Shown here piece by piece: positions 50,928 through 59,271 of a stretch of 64,000 nt of DNA. Below the pieces are notes generated by a model. That model was not told the DNA's origin, ran no database searches, and saw only the letters and a list, made by a program, of their open reading frames with translations. The position numbers and the translations under genes are program-made. How positions within the stretch are numbered: position 1 is the stretch's first letter; each line of letters starts with the position of its first letter. This DNA comes from Winogradskyella sp. MH6 (GTDB lineage Bacteria > Bacteroidota > Bacteroidia > Flavobacteriales > Flavobacteriaceae): NCBI RefSeq assembly GCF_022810765.1, contig NZ_CP094494.1, positions 2,356,001 to 2,420,000 of the forward strand, in the 5' to 3' direction.

Positions 50928-52352
50928 TTAATTATAACTTCTAGGCCCTAAGAAGGTCACCGAAGTTGTTTCAATTAATTTATCTCCACTATAAACATCA
51001 ATGGTCAGTGTGTTTTTATCTCCAGAAAGATCACTTTGCTTTAATTCTATAAATAAAGTCCCTTCAGCTAAACCACTTTCTTTAACTTCAAATGTATCGC
51101 TAGTAGAAACAAGTTTTATGTTACCATCTATACCTCTAAGTTTAAAGCTAACATCTTTTATGGTTTCTGTTGTTTTATTTACAATCTTATAGGTAAATAC
51201 ATTACTAATGATGTTATTGTCCTTTTGCTCGTAAAGTTGACCAGGTAATCTAAGCACTCTTGCTTCTACATCATTTCTTAAAGCTATCATACCTAATAAT
51301 ACACCAATTAAAATGACAAGTACAGCAATGTAACCTTTCATACGAGCCGTTAGTTTAAATGGCTCTTTCTTCTCTATATTGTCTTCACTTGCATAACGGA
51401 TTAAACCTTTAGGCTTGTCAATTTTCTCCATTATGGTGTCGCACTCATCAATACAAGCCGTACAGTTTACACATTCTAATTGTGTACCGTTTCTAATGTC
51501 TATACCAGTAGGACAAACATGAACACATTGAAAACAATCAATACAATCTCCATGGCCTAAGGCATCTCTATCTTCATTTTTTCTAAATTTCTTTCTGCCA
51601 TTTTCTCCTTCACCACGCTTATGATCGTAAGCAACCACAATAGATTTATTGTCTAAAAGTACGCCTTGTAATCTTCCATAAGGACAGGCTATAATACATA
51701 CTTGCTCTCTAAACCAGGCAAAAATAAAATAGAAGACTCCTGTAAAAATCAATAATGGGAATAATGTGCCTAAATGCTCAGCAGGCCCTTCTTTTACATA
51801 TCTAAGAAGTTTATCGCTGCCAATTAAATAGGCCAAAAAGATATTAGCAATTAAAAAAGAAATCACTAAAAATATAAACCACTTTAAAAGTCGCTTCCTT
51901 ATCTTTTCTGCATCCCATTTTTGCTTTTTAAGACGCATTTGTTTATTTCTATCACCATCTATCCAATATTCGATGCGTCTAAAAACCATTTCCATAAAAA
52001 TGGTCTGAGGACAAATCCATCCACAGAAAATACGACCAAACCCTACTGTAAAAAGGGTGATAAAAACCACTCCTATTATCATAGAAATTACAAACAAATG
52101 AAAGTCTTGTGGCCAAAAAGGGAAACCAAAGATGTTAAATCGCCTTTCGAGGACGTTAAACATTAAGAATTGATTTCCATTTATTTTAATAAATGGTGCT
52201 GCAAATAGGAAAGCTAAAAGAAAATAGCTAACCAGTTTTCGCTTGTCGTAATAAGGGCCTGAAGGTTTTTTAGGAAATATCCAATTACGTTTACCTTCTT
52301 CATTGATGGTACCTATTGAATCTCTAAAAACTTCGTTGTCTGGCGTTTCCAT
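50928..52352 (-). CDS. ccoG: cbb3 oxidase accessory ferredoxin CcoG/FixG
   Basis: This 474-residue polytopic membrane protein has the N-terminal NosR-like helices and GRIFCGWICPQTIFMEMVF (near 108). A double 4Fe-4S cluster segment follows: CIDCFQCVHVCPTG and CVNCTACIDECD (near 270-305). A C-terminal Ig-like periplasmic domain (about 360-474) ends the protein. CcoG reduces copper or otherwise prepares copper for the oxidase centre. It is 19 bp after ccoP. Confidence 0.93.
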   Translation of the reverse strand: METPDNEVFRDSIGTINEEGKRNWIFPKKPSGPYYDKRKLVSYFLLAFLFAAPFIKINGNQFLMFNVLERRFNIFGFPFWPQDFHLFVISMIIGVVFITLFTVGFGRIFCGWICPQTIFMEMVFRRIEYWIDGDRNKQMRLKKQKWDAEKIRKRLLKWFIFLVISFLIANIFLAYLIGSDKLLRYVKEGPAEHLGTLFPLLIFTGVFYFIFAWFREQVCIIACPYGRLQGVLLDNKSIVVAYDHKRGEGENGRKKFRKNEDRDALGHGDCIDCFQCVHVCPTGIDIRNGTQLECVNCTACIDECDTIMEKIDKPKGLIRYASEDNIEKKEPFKLTARMKGYIAVLVILIGVLLGMIALRNDVEARVLRLPGQLYEQKDNNIISNVFTYKIVNKTTETIKDVSFKLRGIDGNIKLVSTSDTFEVKESGLAEGTLFIELKQSDLSGDKNTLTIDVYSGDKLIETTSVTFLGPRSYN

Positions 52353-52371
52353 GTAGAAGTGACTTTAAGAA

Positions 52372-53385
52372 TTAATCATTTGAAGCAACTGTTTGGTTTT
52401 CTACAGTTGCTTCTGTTTCGGTTTCTTCTTCTTGGTTAGTGTCTTGATTTGTCTCTTCGGTTTCTGTAGCTTCTGTTTCAGATGTATCATCAGAACTTTT
52501 TGCCGATTCATCTACCCAGATATCTCCTTCTGCAGGCTTACCTTGAGCTGGTGTAGTACCTTGAAATTGCAGTACATAACTAGCAACTTGAGCTATTTCA
52601 GATGGTTTTAAACCTTCTTTAGACCAAGCAGCCATTCCTTTTCCAGGTCTACCACCTTCAGAAATAGTTCTAAATACATTTTTTATTCCACCTCCTAAAA
52701 TCCAATGTTCATCAGTAAGGTTTGGTCCTATACTACCACCTCCATCAGCCAAATGGCAAGCCACACAGTTGGTTTCAAAAATAGCTTTACCTGCGTTAAG
52801 ATCTGAAGCTTCTGTTAAAAGCTCTACATTGCTGGCATCTACTAAGTCTTTTGCTGTCTTTTTGTATTCTTCAATAGCTCTATTGGCTTCGGCATATTCT
52901 ATTTCGTACTCAGCAAATTGATCGTCAGCATTAAAGACATGGTAGCGTAACATATAAACAAAGGCAAAGATGATAGTAGCATAAAAACCATATAACCACC
53001 AAGGCGGTAAGTTGTTGTCTAACTCTTTGATACCATCGTAATTATGATCTAAAATGATTTCACCTTCTTCTTCAATTGGTTTACCACCTTTTAGTTTTTT
53101 GTAAATTTTCTGCATCCATAAAGATAATTTTGAAGGTGCAGCTCTCTGAGCGTCATATCTGGCTTTACCTTCTTCATCTAAACTCTGATATAGAATATTA
53201 TCCATGGTGCCAACAATACCTTCTATTGCAACTAAAAATAGAAGCACTAATAAAAGGAATAAAAGAATAACAGGTTGCTCCATAAACGCTGGCTTATCGC
53301 CAGAGTCTATAAAGTACTCAATGAGTCCTGCAATAGCAAAGAATACGACAGGTACTCTAATATATGATGGAATTAAATGTCTCAT
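52372..53385 (-). CDS. ccoP: cbb3 oxidase subunit III CcoP (mono-heme)
   Basis: This 337-residue protein has two N-terminal membrane helices (near 10-25 and 38-58). A CcoP N-domain helix comes next (PPWWLYGFYATIIFAFVYML, near 127), followed by one cytochrome c domain with CVACH (near 207) and the axial methionine in GKGMAAWS. Proteobacterial CcoP has two hemes; here only one CxxCH is present. The C-terminal tail (from about 290) is Glu/Thr-rich and low in complexity. Its start overlaps ccoQ by 4 bp. Confidence 0.92.
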   Translation of the reverse strand: MRHLIPSYIRVPVVFFAIAGLIEYFIDSGDKPAFMEQPVILLFLLLVLLFLVAIEGIVGTMDNILYQSLDEEGKARYDAQRAAPSKLSLWMQKIYKKLKGGKPIEEEGEIILDHNYDGIKELDNNLPPWWLYGFYATIIFAFVYMLRYHVFNADDQFAEYEIEYAEANRAIEEYKKTAKDLVDASNVELLTEASDLNAGKAIFETNCVACHLADGGGSIGPNLTDEHWILGGGIKNVFRTISEGGRPGKGMAAWSKEGLKPSEIAQVASYVLQFQGTTPAQGKPAEGDIWVDESAKSSDDTSETEATETEETNQDTNQEEETETEATVENQTVASND

Positions 53386-53567
53386 AGTTGTGAATCGTTT
53401 TGGTTATCTAAAGGAATGTTACTGACTGTTGTTATGTATTCTTTCTTAGCTGTAAACACCCAGTAAAATAGTGCTACAAAAAAGATGAAGAATATTAAGA
53501 GTGATATTAGTGGGTAGATTTCTATCCCAGTAATACTTTCCATGTGATGTTTTACAAACTTTAGCAT
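53382..53567 (-). CDS. ccoQ: cbb3 oxidase small subunit CcoQ-like
   Basis: This 61-residue protein has one membrane helix (IYPLISLLIFFIFFVALFYWVFT, about 17-39) followed by a short polar tail. Size, topology and position between ccoNO and ccoP match CcoQ/FixQ, which stabilises the oxidase. The stop overlaps the ccoP start by 4 bp, and ccoNO ends 5 bp before it. Confidence 0.85.
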   Translation of the reverse strand: MLKFVKHHMESITGIEIYPLISLLIFFIFFVALFYWVFTAKKEYITTVSNIPLDNQNDSQL

Positions 53568-53572
53568 AGCGT

Positions 53573-55765
53573 TTAATTTTGAGCGGTTTCGTTTATAATC
53601 TCTTTCACTTTTATGTCTGTACCTAGTCTTTGTAAGTACGCAATAAGTGCAACAATCTCTCTATTTCGCATTTCTACAAAGTCTTCACCACCAGCAGCTT
53701 TATCTGCTTCATAAGACTTGGCAAAATTAGGGTCGCTATAAAGGTTTTTCTCTATTTGAGTACCTTGCTCTAACATAGATGCTTGAGCATTTGCAATATC
53801 TTCTTCAGTATATGGAACTCCTAAGCTTACCATAGTTTCCATTTTCTTTTCTGTCATAGATTTGTCTAACTCACTTCTGATTAACCACTTATATGCAGGC
53901 ATTATAGATCCTGAAGATGTACTCTGTGGATCGTACATGTGGTTAAAGTGCCAGTTGTCATTATACTTACCTCCAACTCTATGTAAGTCTGGTCCTGTAC
54001 GCTTGCTTCCCCAAAGGAATGGATGATCGTAAACATATTCACCAGCTTTAGAGTATTCACCATAGCGTTCTACTTCACTCCTAAATGGTCTTACCATTTG
54101 AGAGTGACAACCAACACAACCTTCTCTAATGTATAAATCTCTACCTTCGAGTTCTAAAGGAGTGTATGGCTCAACACTACTAATTGTTGGGATATTTGAT
54201 TTTACGACGATGGTTGGTATAATCTGAACAATACCACCAATCAAAATTGCTATAGTAGCATATATTGTTAATAACACTGGCTTACGTTCTAACCAAGTGT
54301 GCCATCCTTCACCAGCAACACGTCTCTTAGATACACGTTGTAGAGCTGGAGCTTCAGCAAGTTCGTCTGTAACTTTACTTTCTGCTCTAGAAATCGTCAT
54401 TACAATGTTATATACAAGGATTAACATACCTGTAATGTATAAGGTACCACCAATAGCACGCATCCAGTACATTGGCATAATCTCAGTTACGGTTTCAAGG
54501 AAGTTACCATATAATATTTTTCCGTCAGGACGGAATTGTTTCCACATTGTTGCTTGAGTAAAACCGGCAACATACATTGGTAATGCATATAGAATAATAC
54601 CTAAAGTACCAACCCAAAAATGTACATTGGCTAATCCTACAGAGTGTAGTTTTGTTTTAAACAATCTAGGTACTAACCAATAGATCATACCAAAGGCTAA
54701 GAATCCGTTCCAAGCTAAAGCGCCAACGTGAACGTGGGCAATAATCCAATCTGTAAAGTGAGCTATAGCATTAACGTTTTTTAATGAAAGCATTGGACCT
54801 TCAAACGTTGCCATACCATAACCAGTAATGGCAACAACCATAAATTTAAGAACAGGATCTGTACGTACTTTATCCCAAGCACCGCGTAATGTTAACAGAC
54901 CATTAATCATACCACCCCAAGAAGGTGCAATTAACATTACTGAGAATGCAACACCTAAATGTTGTGCCCATTCTGGTAAAGCAGTATATAATAAGTGGTG
55001 AGGCCCTGCCCATATGTAAATAAATATTAAGGACCAGAAGTGAACAATAGAAAGTCTGTAAGAATATACAGGTCTATTTGCTGCTTTAGGTACAAAATAG
55101 TACATCAATCCTAAGAAAGGTGTAGTTAAGAAGAATGCCACAGCATTATGTCCATACCACCATTGTACCAAAGCATCTTGTACACCAGCGTAAACAGAGT
55201 AGCTTTTTAAACCACTTACAGGTAATTCTAAACTATTGAAAATATGAAGTACTGCAACCGTAACAAATGTGGCTATGTAAAACCATATTGCAACGTATAG
55301 GTGACGTTGACGACGCTTTAAAATTGTACCAATCATATTTACACCAAAAGCAACCCAAATAAGTGCGATGGCGATATCAAATGGCCATTCTAATTCGGCA
55401 TATTCTTTTGAAGTTGAGAATCCTAACGGAAGCGTAATTGCAGCTCCGACAATAATTAGCTGCCATCCCCAAAAGTTGATGTTGCTTAATAAATCGCTAA
55501 ACATTCTTGCTTTCAGTAAACGTTGTAGCGAATAGTACACACCAGCAAAAATAGCATTACCTACAAAGGCAAAAATCACTGCATTAGTGTGTAATGGTCT
55601 TAAACGACCAAAACTTAACCATGATATACCATCGGTTAAGTTTGGGAATATAAACATAAAGGCTAGTAGTAATCCTACTAGCATACCTACAACTCCCCAA
55701 AGTATTGTGGCATAGAGGAACTTTTTAACGATTTTGTTATCGTAGTAAAATTGTTGCATTTCCAT
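53573..55765 (-). CDS. ccoN: cbb3-type cytochrome c oxidase, fused subunits I and II (CcoNO)
   Basis: The product has 730 residues from the ATG at 55765 (MEMQQFYYDNKIVKKFLYAT). Earlier in-frame codons overlap ccoS. Residues 1-480 form the 12-helix heme-copper subunit I with heme/copper histidines in GHNAVAFFLTTPF, WAGPHHLLYT and HFTDWIIAHVHVGA. After a linker near 490-520 comes the CcoO part, with a membrane helix (IYATIAILIGGIVQIIPT) and a heme c motif EGCVGCHSQMVRPF. This subunit pair reduces oxygen to water with high affinity. The N-O fusion is usual in Bacteroidota. Confidence 0.95.
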   Translation of the reverse strand: MEMQQFYYDNKIVKKFLYATILWGVVGMLVGLLLAFMFIFPNLTDGISWLSFGRLRPLHTNAVIFAFVGNAIFAGVYYSLQRLLKARMFSDLLSNINFWGWQLIIVGAAITLPLGFSTSKEYAELEWPFDIAIALIWVAFGVNMIGTILKRRQRHLYVAIWFYIATFVTVAVLHIFNSLELPVSGLKSYSVYAGVQDALVQWWYGHNAVAFFLTTPFLGLMYYFVPKAANRPVYSYRLSIVHFWSLIFIYIWAGPHHLLYTALPEWAQHLGVAFSVMLIAPSWGGMINGLLTLRGAWDKVRTDPVLKFMVVAITGYGMATFEGPMLSLKNVNAIAHFTDWIIAHVHVGALAWNGFLAFGMIYWLVPRLFKTKLHSVGLANVHFWVGTLGIILYALPMYVAGFTQATMWKQFRPDGKILYGNFLETVTEIMPMYWMRAIGGTLYITGMLILVYNIVMTISRAESKVTDELAEAPALQRVSKRRVAGEGWHTWLERKPVLLTIYATIAILIGGIVQIIPTIVVKSNIPTISSVEPYTPLELEGRDLYIREGCVGCHSQMVRPFRSEVERYGEYSKAGEYVYDHPFLWGSKRTGPDLHRVGGKYNDNWHFNHMYDPQSTSSGSIMPAYKWLIRSELDKSMTEKKMETMVSLGVPYTEEDIANAQASMLEQGTQIEKNLYSDPNFAKSYEADKAAGGEDFVEMRNREIVALIAYLQRLGTDIKVKEIINETAQN

Positions 55766-55775
55766 ATTAAAATAA

Positions 55776-55961
55776 TTAGTCAGTTTTTGTTTGTGTTGAG
55801 TTATTCTTTTTGGTCTTAATAATTTCGTCTTCAAAGAGCATACGTACCGAAGGCGTATAACTATCATCATACTGGCCAGACTTTACGGCTAATAAAAAAA
55901 TGATTAAAAATGTGACGCCAACTATGACGCTAACAGTTAATAAAATATATATAACACTCAT
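55776..55961 (-). CDS. ccoS: cbb3 oxidase assembly protein CcoS
   Basis: This 61-residue protein has one membrane helix at the N-terminus (VIYILLTVSVIVGVTFLIIFLLAV) and the CcoS motif SGQYDDSYTPSVRMLFED. It is needed for heme and copper insertion into cbb3 oxidase. It is the first gene of the cco operon and ends 10 bp before ccoNO. An Fnr-like site with a -7 box lies upstream. Confidence 0.92.
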   Translation of the reverse strand: MSVIYILLTVSVIVGVTFLIIFLLAVKSGQYDDSYTPSVRMLFEDEIIKTKKNNSTQTKTD

Positions 55962-55983
55962 ACCTATTTTTGAAGTTATGTTT

Positions 55984-56027
55984 CAAAAGTACTATTGACC
56001 AAAAGTTTAAAATATGACATTTATCAT
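55984..56027 (-). promoter_or_regulatory. Fnr-type activator site and -7 box of the cco operon
   Basis: ATGACATTTATCAT (56014-56027) is centred 29.5 bp from TACTTTTG (minus strand, 55991-55984), an exact -7 box. The ccoS ATG is 22 bp beyond the box. An 18-bp core including the site is the reverse complement of the tonB site. Confidence 0.8.
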
Positions 56028-56056
56028 GTCACTTTATTTAAAATTATTCCAAATAG

Positions 56057-58432
56057 CTATTTTAGTTTTCTGCCTAAGAAATTCGTAAAAACAGTTGTAA
56101 AGACAACAATACTTATAGAACTCAAAGGCATTAATATTGCCGCAACAACAGGTGCTAATTGTCCTGTTACAGCAAAATATAATCCTACGACATTATAAAT
56201 AAATGAAAGCACAAAGCTCCATTTTATGATTTTTATGGCTGATTTAGATGCTTTAATATACGCATATAATTCTTTAAATTTTGAAGCGTCTAAAATCGCA
56301 TCACAAGCAGGTGAGAACACATTTACATCTTCTGATATAGCAATACCAACATCACTTTGAGCTAAGGCGCCAGCATCATTTAAACCATCTCCTATCATTA
56401 ATACTTTTGCTCCTTCAGATTGGTGATATTTGATGAAATCTAGTTTATCCTCGGGTTTTTGGTTGAAAATGAGTTTTGTTTTTGCAGGCAATAATTTCTT
56501 TAGGTTTTCACGTTCCCCTTCATTATCTCCTGAAAGAATGACTAAATCGAATTGCTTTTTTAGTTTATTAAAGAGTTTAGAAACTCCTTTTCTATAACTA
56601 TTATAAAAGGTGTATTTTCCTTTATAAACATTATTGCTACTAATATGAACGGTAGTATTTAAAACGGCAGCTTCTTGCGTATTACCAACAAAACTTGCCG
56701 AGCCTATTTTAAGATTAATATCATTATGTTTTGCTTCAATACCTTTACCAATATGCTCTTCAAAAGTGTCTAGGGTTACAATATTGTGTTCATCCAAAAT
56801 ATTATAAAGGCTTCTACTTAAAGGATGGTTAGAACCTCTCAATGAATTTTTTAACACTAAATTTTCAGTGTCAGAAAGTAGCTCGCCATCATAGATAGCA
56901 TTACTAGATTTATTTGAAGTAATGGTTCCTGTTTTATCAAAAATTACAGTATCTATCTGTGCCAGTTTTTCAATAACACTTGCATTTTTGATATAAAATT
57001 TCAGTTTGCCAAATATTCGTAATAAGTTTCCAAAAGTAAATGGAGCCGATAGCGCAATTGCACAAGGACAAGCAATAATAAGTACTGCTGTAAATACATT
57101 CATGGCTTTGCTTGCGTCTGTAATCAGCCAAAATGTTGTGGCAATAAAAGCAATTGATAAAATAGCTATCGTAAAATGTTTACTCACCTTGTTGGTTATG
57201 GTTGCAAAGCCATCTTCTTTATTCTTGTTAAAGACATCGTTACTCCAAAGTTGGGTTAAGTAGCTTTGCTCAACAGATTTTAAAGCTTCTAGCTCTATGA
57301 CTCCAGAGGTTTGTTTGCCACCAGCAAAAAGCTTATCTCCAGATTTTTTTGAAACAGTCTGAGATTCACCAGTCACAAAACTGTAATCTATCTCTCCTTT
57401 ACCGTTGATTAAAATACCATCAACAGGAATTAGCTCTTCATTTCTAATAAGTATTCTGTCTCCTTTCTCAATATCATAAACCTGTATGGATGATTCTTCT
57501 CCATTTTTACCAATCTTAGTAATGGCAATAGGGAAGTAGGATTTATAATCGCGTTCAAACGATAAAAAGTCATAGGTTTTTTGTTGAAAGAATTTTCCAA
57601 CCAGAAGGAAGAAAATCAAACCAGCAAGACTATCAAAAAAGCCAGAGCCTAAATCAAAAATAATCTCAATAGTACTTCTAATAAATAATACAGAAACACC
57701 CAGTGCAATTGGTACATCAATATTTAAAAGCTTTGCTTTTAAGCCTTTGTACGCGGAAATAAAATAATCTTGCGCAGAATAAAAAACAATGGGAATAGAC
57801 ATGGCAAACATTAACCATCTAAACACATGCTTGTACTGTTCTAACCAAAATTCATTAAGTTCAAAATATTCTGGAAAAGAGAGAAACATAATGTTTCCAA
57901 ACCCAAAACTGGCTACACCTAATTTATAGATAAGGCTTCTATTGATATGATTTTTTCCAGAACTAAAATCATCAAGACTAATGTAAGGTTCATAACCGAT
58001 TGAGCTCAATAAAAGCACAATGGACTTTAAATTTGTTGCTTCAGGATTATAGGTAACACGTACAGTTTTCTTACCAAAGTTGACTTGCGAAGATGAAATA
58101 TTAGGATCTAATTTGTTTAAATTTTCTAAAATCCAAATACAAGAACTACAATGAATATGGGGAATGTATAGCGTAGCTACTTCAGCTGTGTCGCTTCTAA
58201 ATTCGGTTAACTTTTCAATAATAGAATCTTGGGATAAAAAGTCGTATTTACCTTCAATCTCTTTCGGAACTGCTCCAGGTGCATTTTGTAAGTCGTAGTA
58301 GCAGGTTAAATCATTTTCATTAAAAATTTCGTAAACAGTTTTGCAACCATTACAACAAAACGATTTATCCTGAAATGTAATTGGGTGATTACCACAGTCG
58401 TCACCACAATGAAAACATGAGTTGTTTTCCAT
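56057..58432 (-). CDS. ccoI: Copper-transporting P1B-type ATPase CcoI/FixI
   Basis: This 791-residue ATPase probably delivers copper for cbb3 oxidase. The N-terminal metal segment (residues 5-35) has CFHCGDDCGNH and CCNGCKTVYEIF. An HMA-like domain has HIHCSSCIWILENL (near 93). The core shows the CPx motif IACPCAIALSAP, the phosphorylation motif DKTGTIT, the HP motif RGSNHPLSRS and MIGDGLNDAGAL. Length and double N-terminal cysteine domains match CcoI rather than CopA. Its promoter faces that of the Crp/Fnr gene. Confidence 0.93.
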   Translation of the reverse strand: MENNSCFHCGDDCGNHPITFQDKSFCCNGCKTVYEIFNENDLTCYYDLQNAPGAVPKEIEGKYDFLSQDSIIEKLTEFRSDTAEVATLYIPHIHCSSCIWILENLNKLDPNISSSQVNFGKKTVRVTYNPEATNLKSIVLLLSSIGYEPYISLDDFSSGKNHINRSLIYKLGVASFGFGNIMFLSFPEYFELNEFWLEQYKHVFRWLMFAMSIPIVFYSAQDYFISAYKGLKAKLLNIDVPIALGVSVLFIRSTIEIIFDLGSGFFDSLAGLIFFLLVGKFFQQKTYDFLSFERDYKSYFPIAITKIGKNGEESSIQVYDIEKGDRILIRNEELIPVDGILINGKGEIDYSFVTGESQTVSKKSGDKLFAGGKQTSGVIELEALKSVEQSYLTQLWSNDVFNKNKEDGFATITNKVSKHFTIAILSIAFIATTFWLITDASKAMNVFTAVLIIACPCAIALSAPFTFGNLLRIFGKLKFYIKNASVIEKLAQIDTVIFDKTGTITSNKSSNAIYDGELLSDTENLVLKNSLRGSNHPLSRSLYNILDEHNIVTLDTFEEHIGKGIEAKHNDINLKIGSASFVGNTQEAAVLNTTVHISSNNVYKGKYTFYNSYRKGVSKLFNKLKKQFDLVILSGDNEGERENLKKLLPAKTKLIFNQKPEDKLDFIKYHQSEGAKVLMIGDGLNDAGALAQSDVGIAISEDVNVFSPACDAILDASKFKELYAYIKASKSAIKIIKWSFVLSFIYNVVGLYFAVTGQLAPVVAAILMPLSSISIVVFTTVFTNFLGRKLK

Positions 58433-58460
58433 TTTTTAATTTGCTCATTTATACCTGTAA

Positions 58461-58520
58461 CAAAGGTGACATAATATACAACTTTAAAATATGATATTTG
58501 TCATGTTATCATTATATTTG
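58461..58520. promoter_or_regulatory. Divergent Fnr-controlled promoters of ccoI and fnr
   Basis: One palindrome, ATGATATTTGTCAT (58491-58504), serves two sides. Toward ccoI (minus strand) the box CACCTTTG (58468-58461) is at the standard 29.5-bp distance and fits activation. Toward the regulator gene the exact box TATATTTG (58513-58520) is only 15.5 bp from the site centre, so the site overlaps the core promoter. That placement suggests autorepression. Confidence 0.7.
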
Positions 58521-58542
58521 AATAGTCACAAAATCAATTGGT

Positions 58543-59220
58543 ATGAGCAAATGTGAGTCTTGTATTATTAAGGAATTTAATTCCTTAAAATCCCTAACAC
58601 GAGAAGAACTAATGCGAGTTTCTGCATGTAAAACTGGAAAAATTTATAGAAAAGGGCAAATCATCTTTGAAGAAGGCGAAACGCTAAATGGTGTTTACTG
58701 TGTAAGAGATGGAGTATGTAAACTGACAAAGCTAAGCGAAAACGGTAAGGATCAAGTTGTAAAGCTTGTTGTTAAAGGTGACTTATTGGGTAAGCGTTCT
58801 TTGGTATCTGATCAAAAAACAAATTTGAGTGCAGTAGCCTTAAATGATATGGAGATGTGCTTTATCCCAAAAAGTGAAATAATTGATGATTTATCAAAAA
58901 ATCCAAAGTTCACTATGGATGTGCTAAGAGAGATGGCGAATGATTTAAAAGAGTCTGATGTGTCATTGGTAAATATGGCTCAAAAATCTGTAAAAAGAAG
59001 GATGGCAGAAATTCTTATGTATAGTCACGATAATTTTGGTACAGATAATGAAGGTTATTTAAGTATTGTACTCTCTCGTGAAGATTATGCGAGTATAGTA
59101 GGAACAGCAACTGAGTCTGCTATTAGGATTTTGTCTCAGTTTAAAAAAGAAGGACTGATATCTACTACAGGAAAACGTATAAAAATTGATGATTATAACG
59201 GTCTTAAGTGGATAGAATAA
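58543..59220 (+). CDS. fnr: Crp/Fnr family transcription regulator, probable low-oxygen regulator
   Basis: The product has 225 residues. The N-terminus has CESC (Cys4, Cys7) and Cys29, with Cys106 further on, which could bind an iron-sulfur cluster as in FNR, although the spacing differs from E. coli. A cyclic-nucleotide-fold domain spans about 20-130. The winged helix-turn-helix near 178-200 has a recognition helix ATESAIRILSQF that keeps the Glu and Arg of FNR (Glu191, Arg195). These residues read the TGA of the half-site, in agreement with the ATGA-N6-TCAT motifs found in this window. Confidence 0.85.
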   Translation: MSKCESCIIKEFNSLKSLTREELMRVSACKTGKIYRKGQIIFEEGETLNGVYCVRDGVCKLTKLSENGKDQVVKLVVKGDLLGKRSLVSDQKTNLSAVALNDMEMCFIPKSEIIDDLSKNPKFTMDVLREMANDLKESDVSLVNMAQKSVKRRMAEILMYSHDNFGTDNEGYLSIVLSREDYASIVGTATESAIRILSQFKKEGLISTTGKRIKIDDYNGLKWIE

Positions 59221-59236
59221 AAGACCTAAAACATAT

Positions 59237-59270
59237 AAAAGCGCTCTATAATTAGAGCGCTTTTTTTGTG
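59237..59270. terminator. Terminator after the Crp/Fnr gene
   Basis: A perfect 12-bp stem AAAAGCGCTCTA/TAGAGCGCTTTT with a 4-base loop and a T run lies between convergent genes. Confidence 0.9.
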
Positions 59271-59271
59271 C

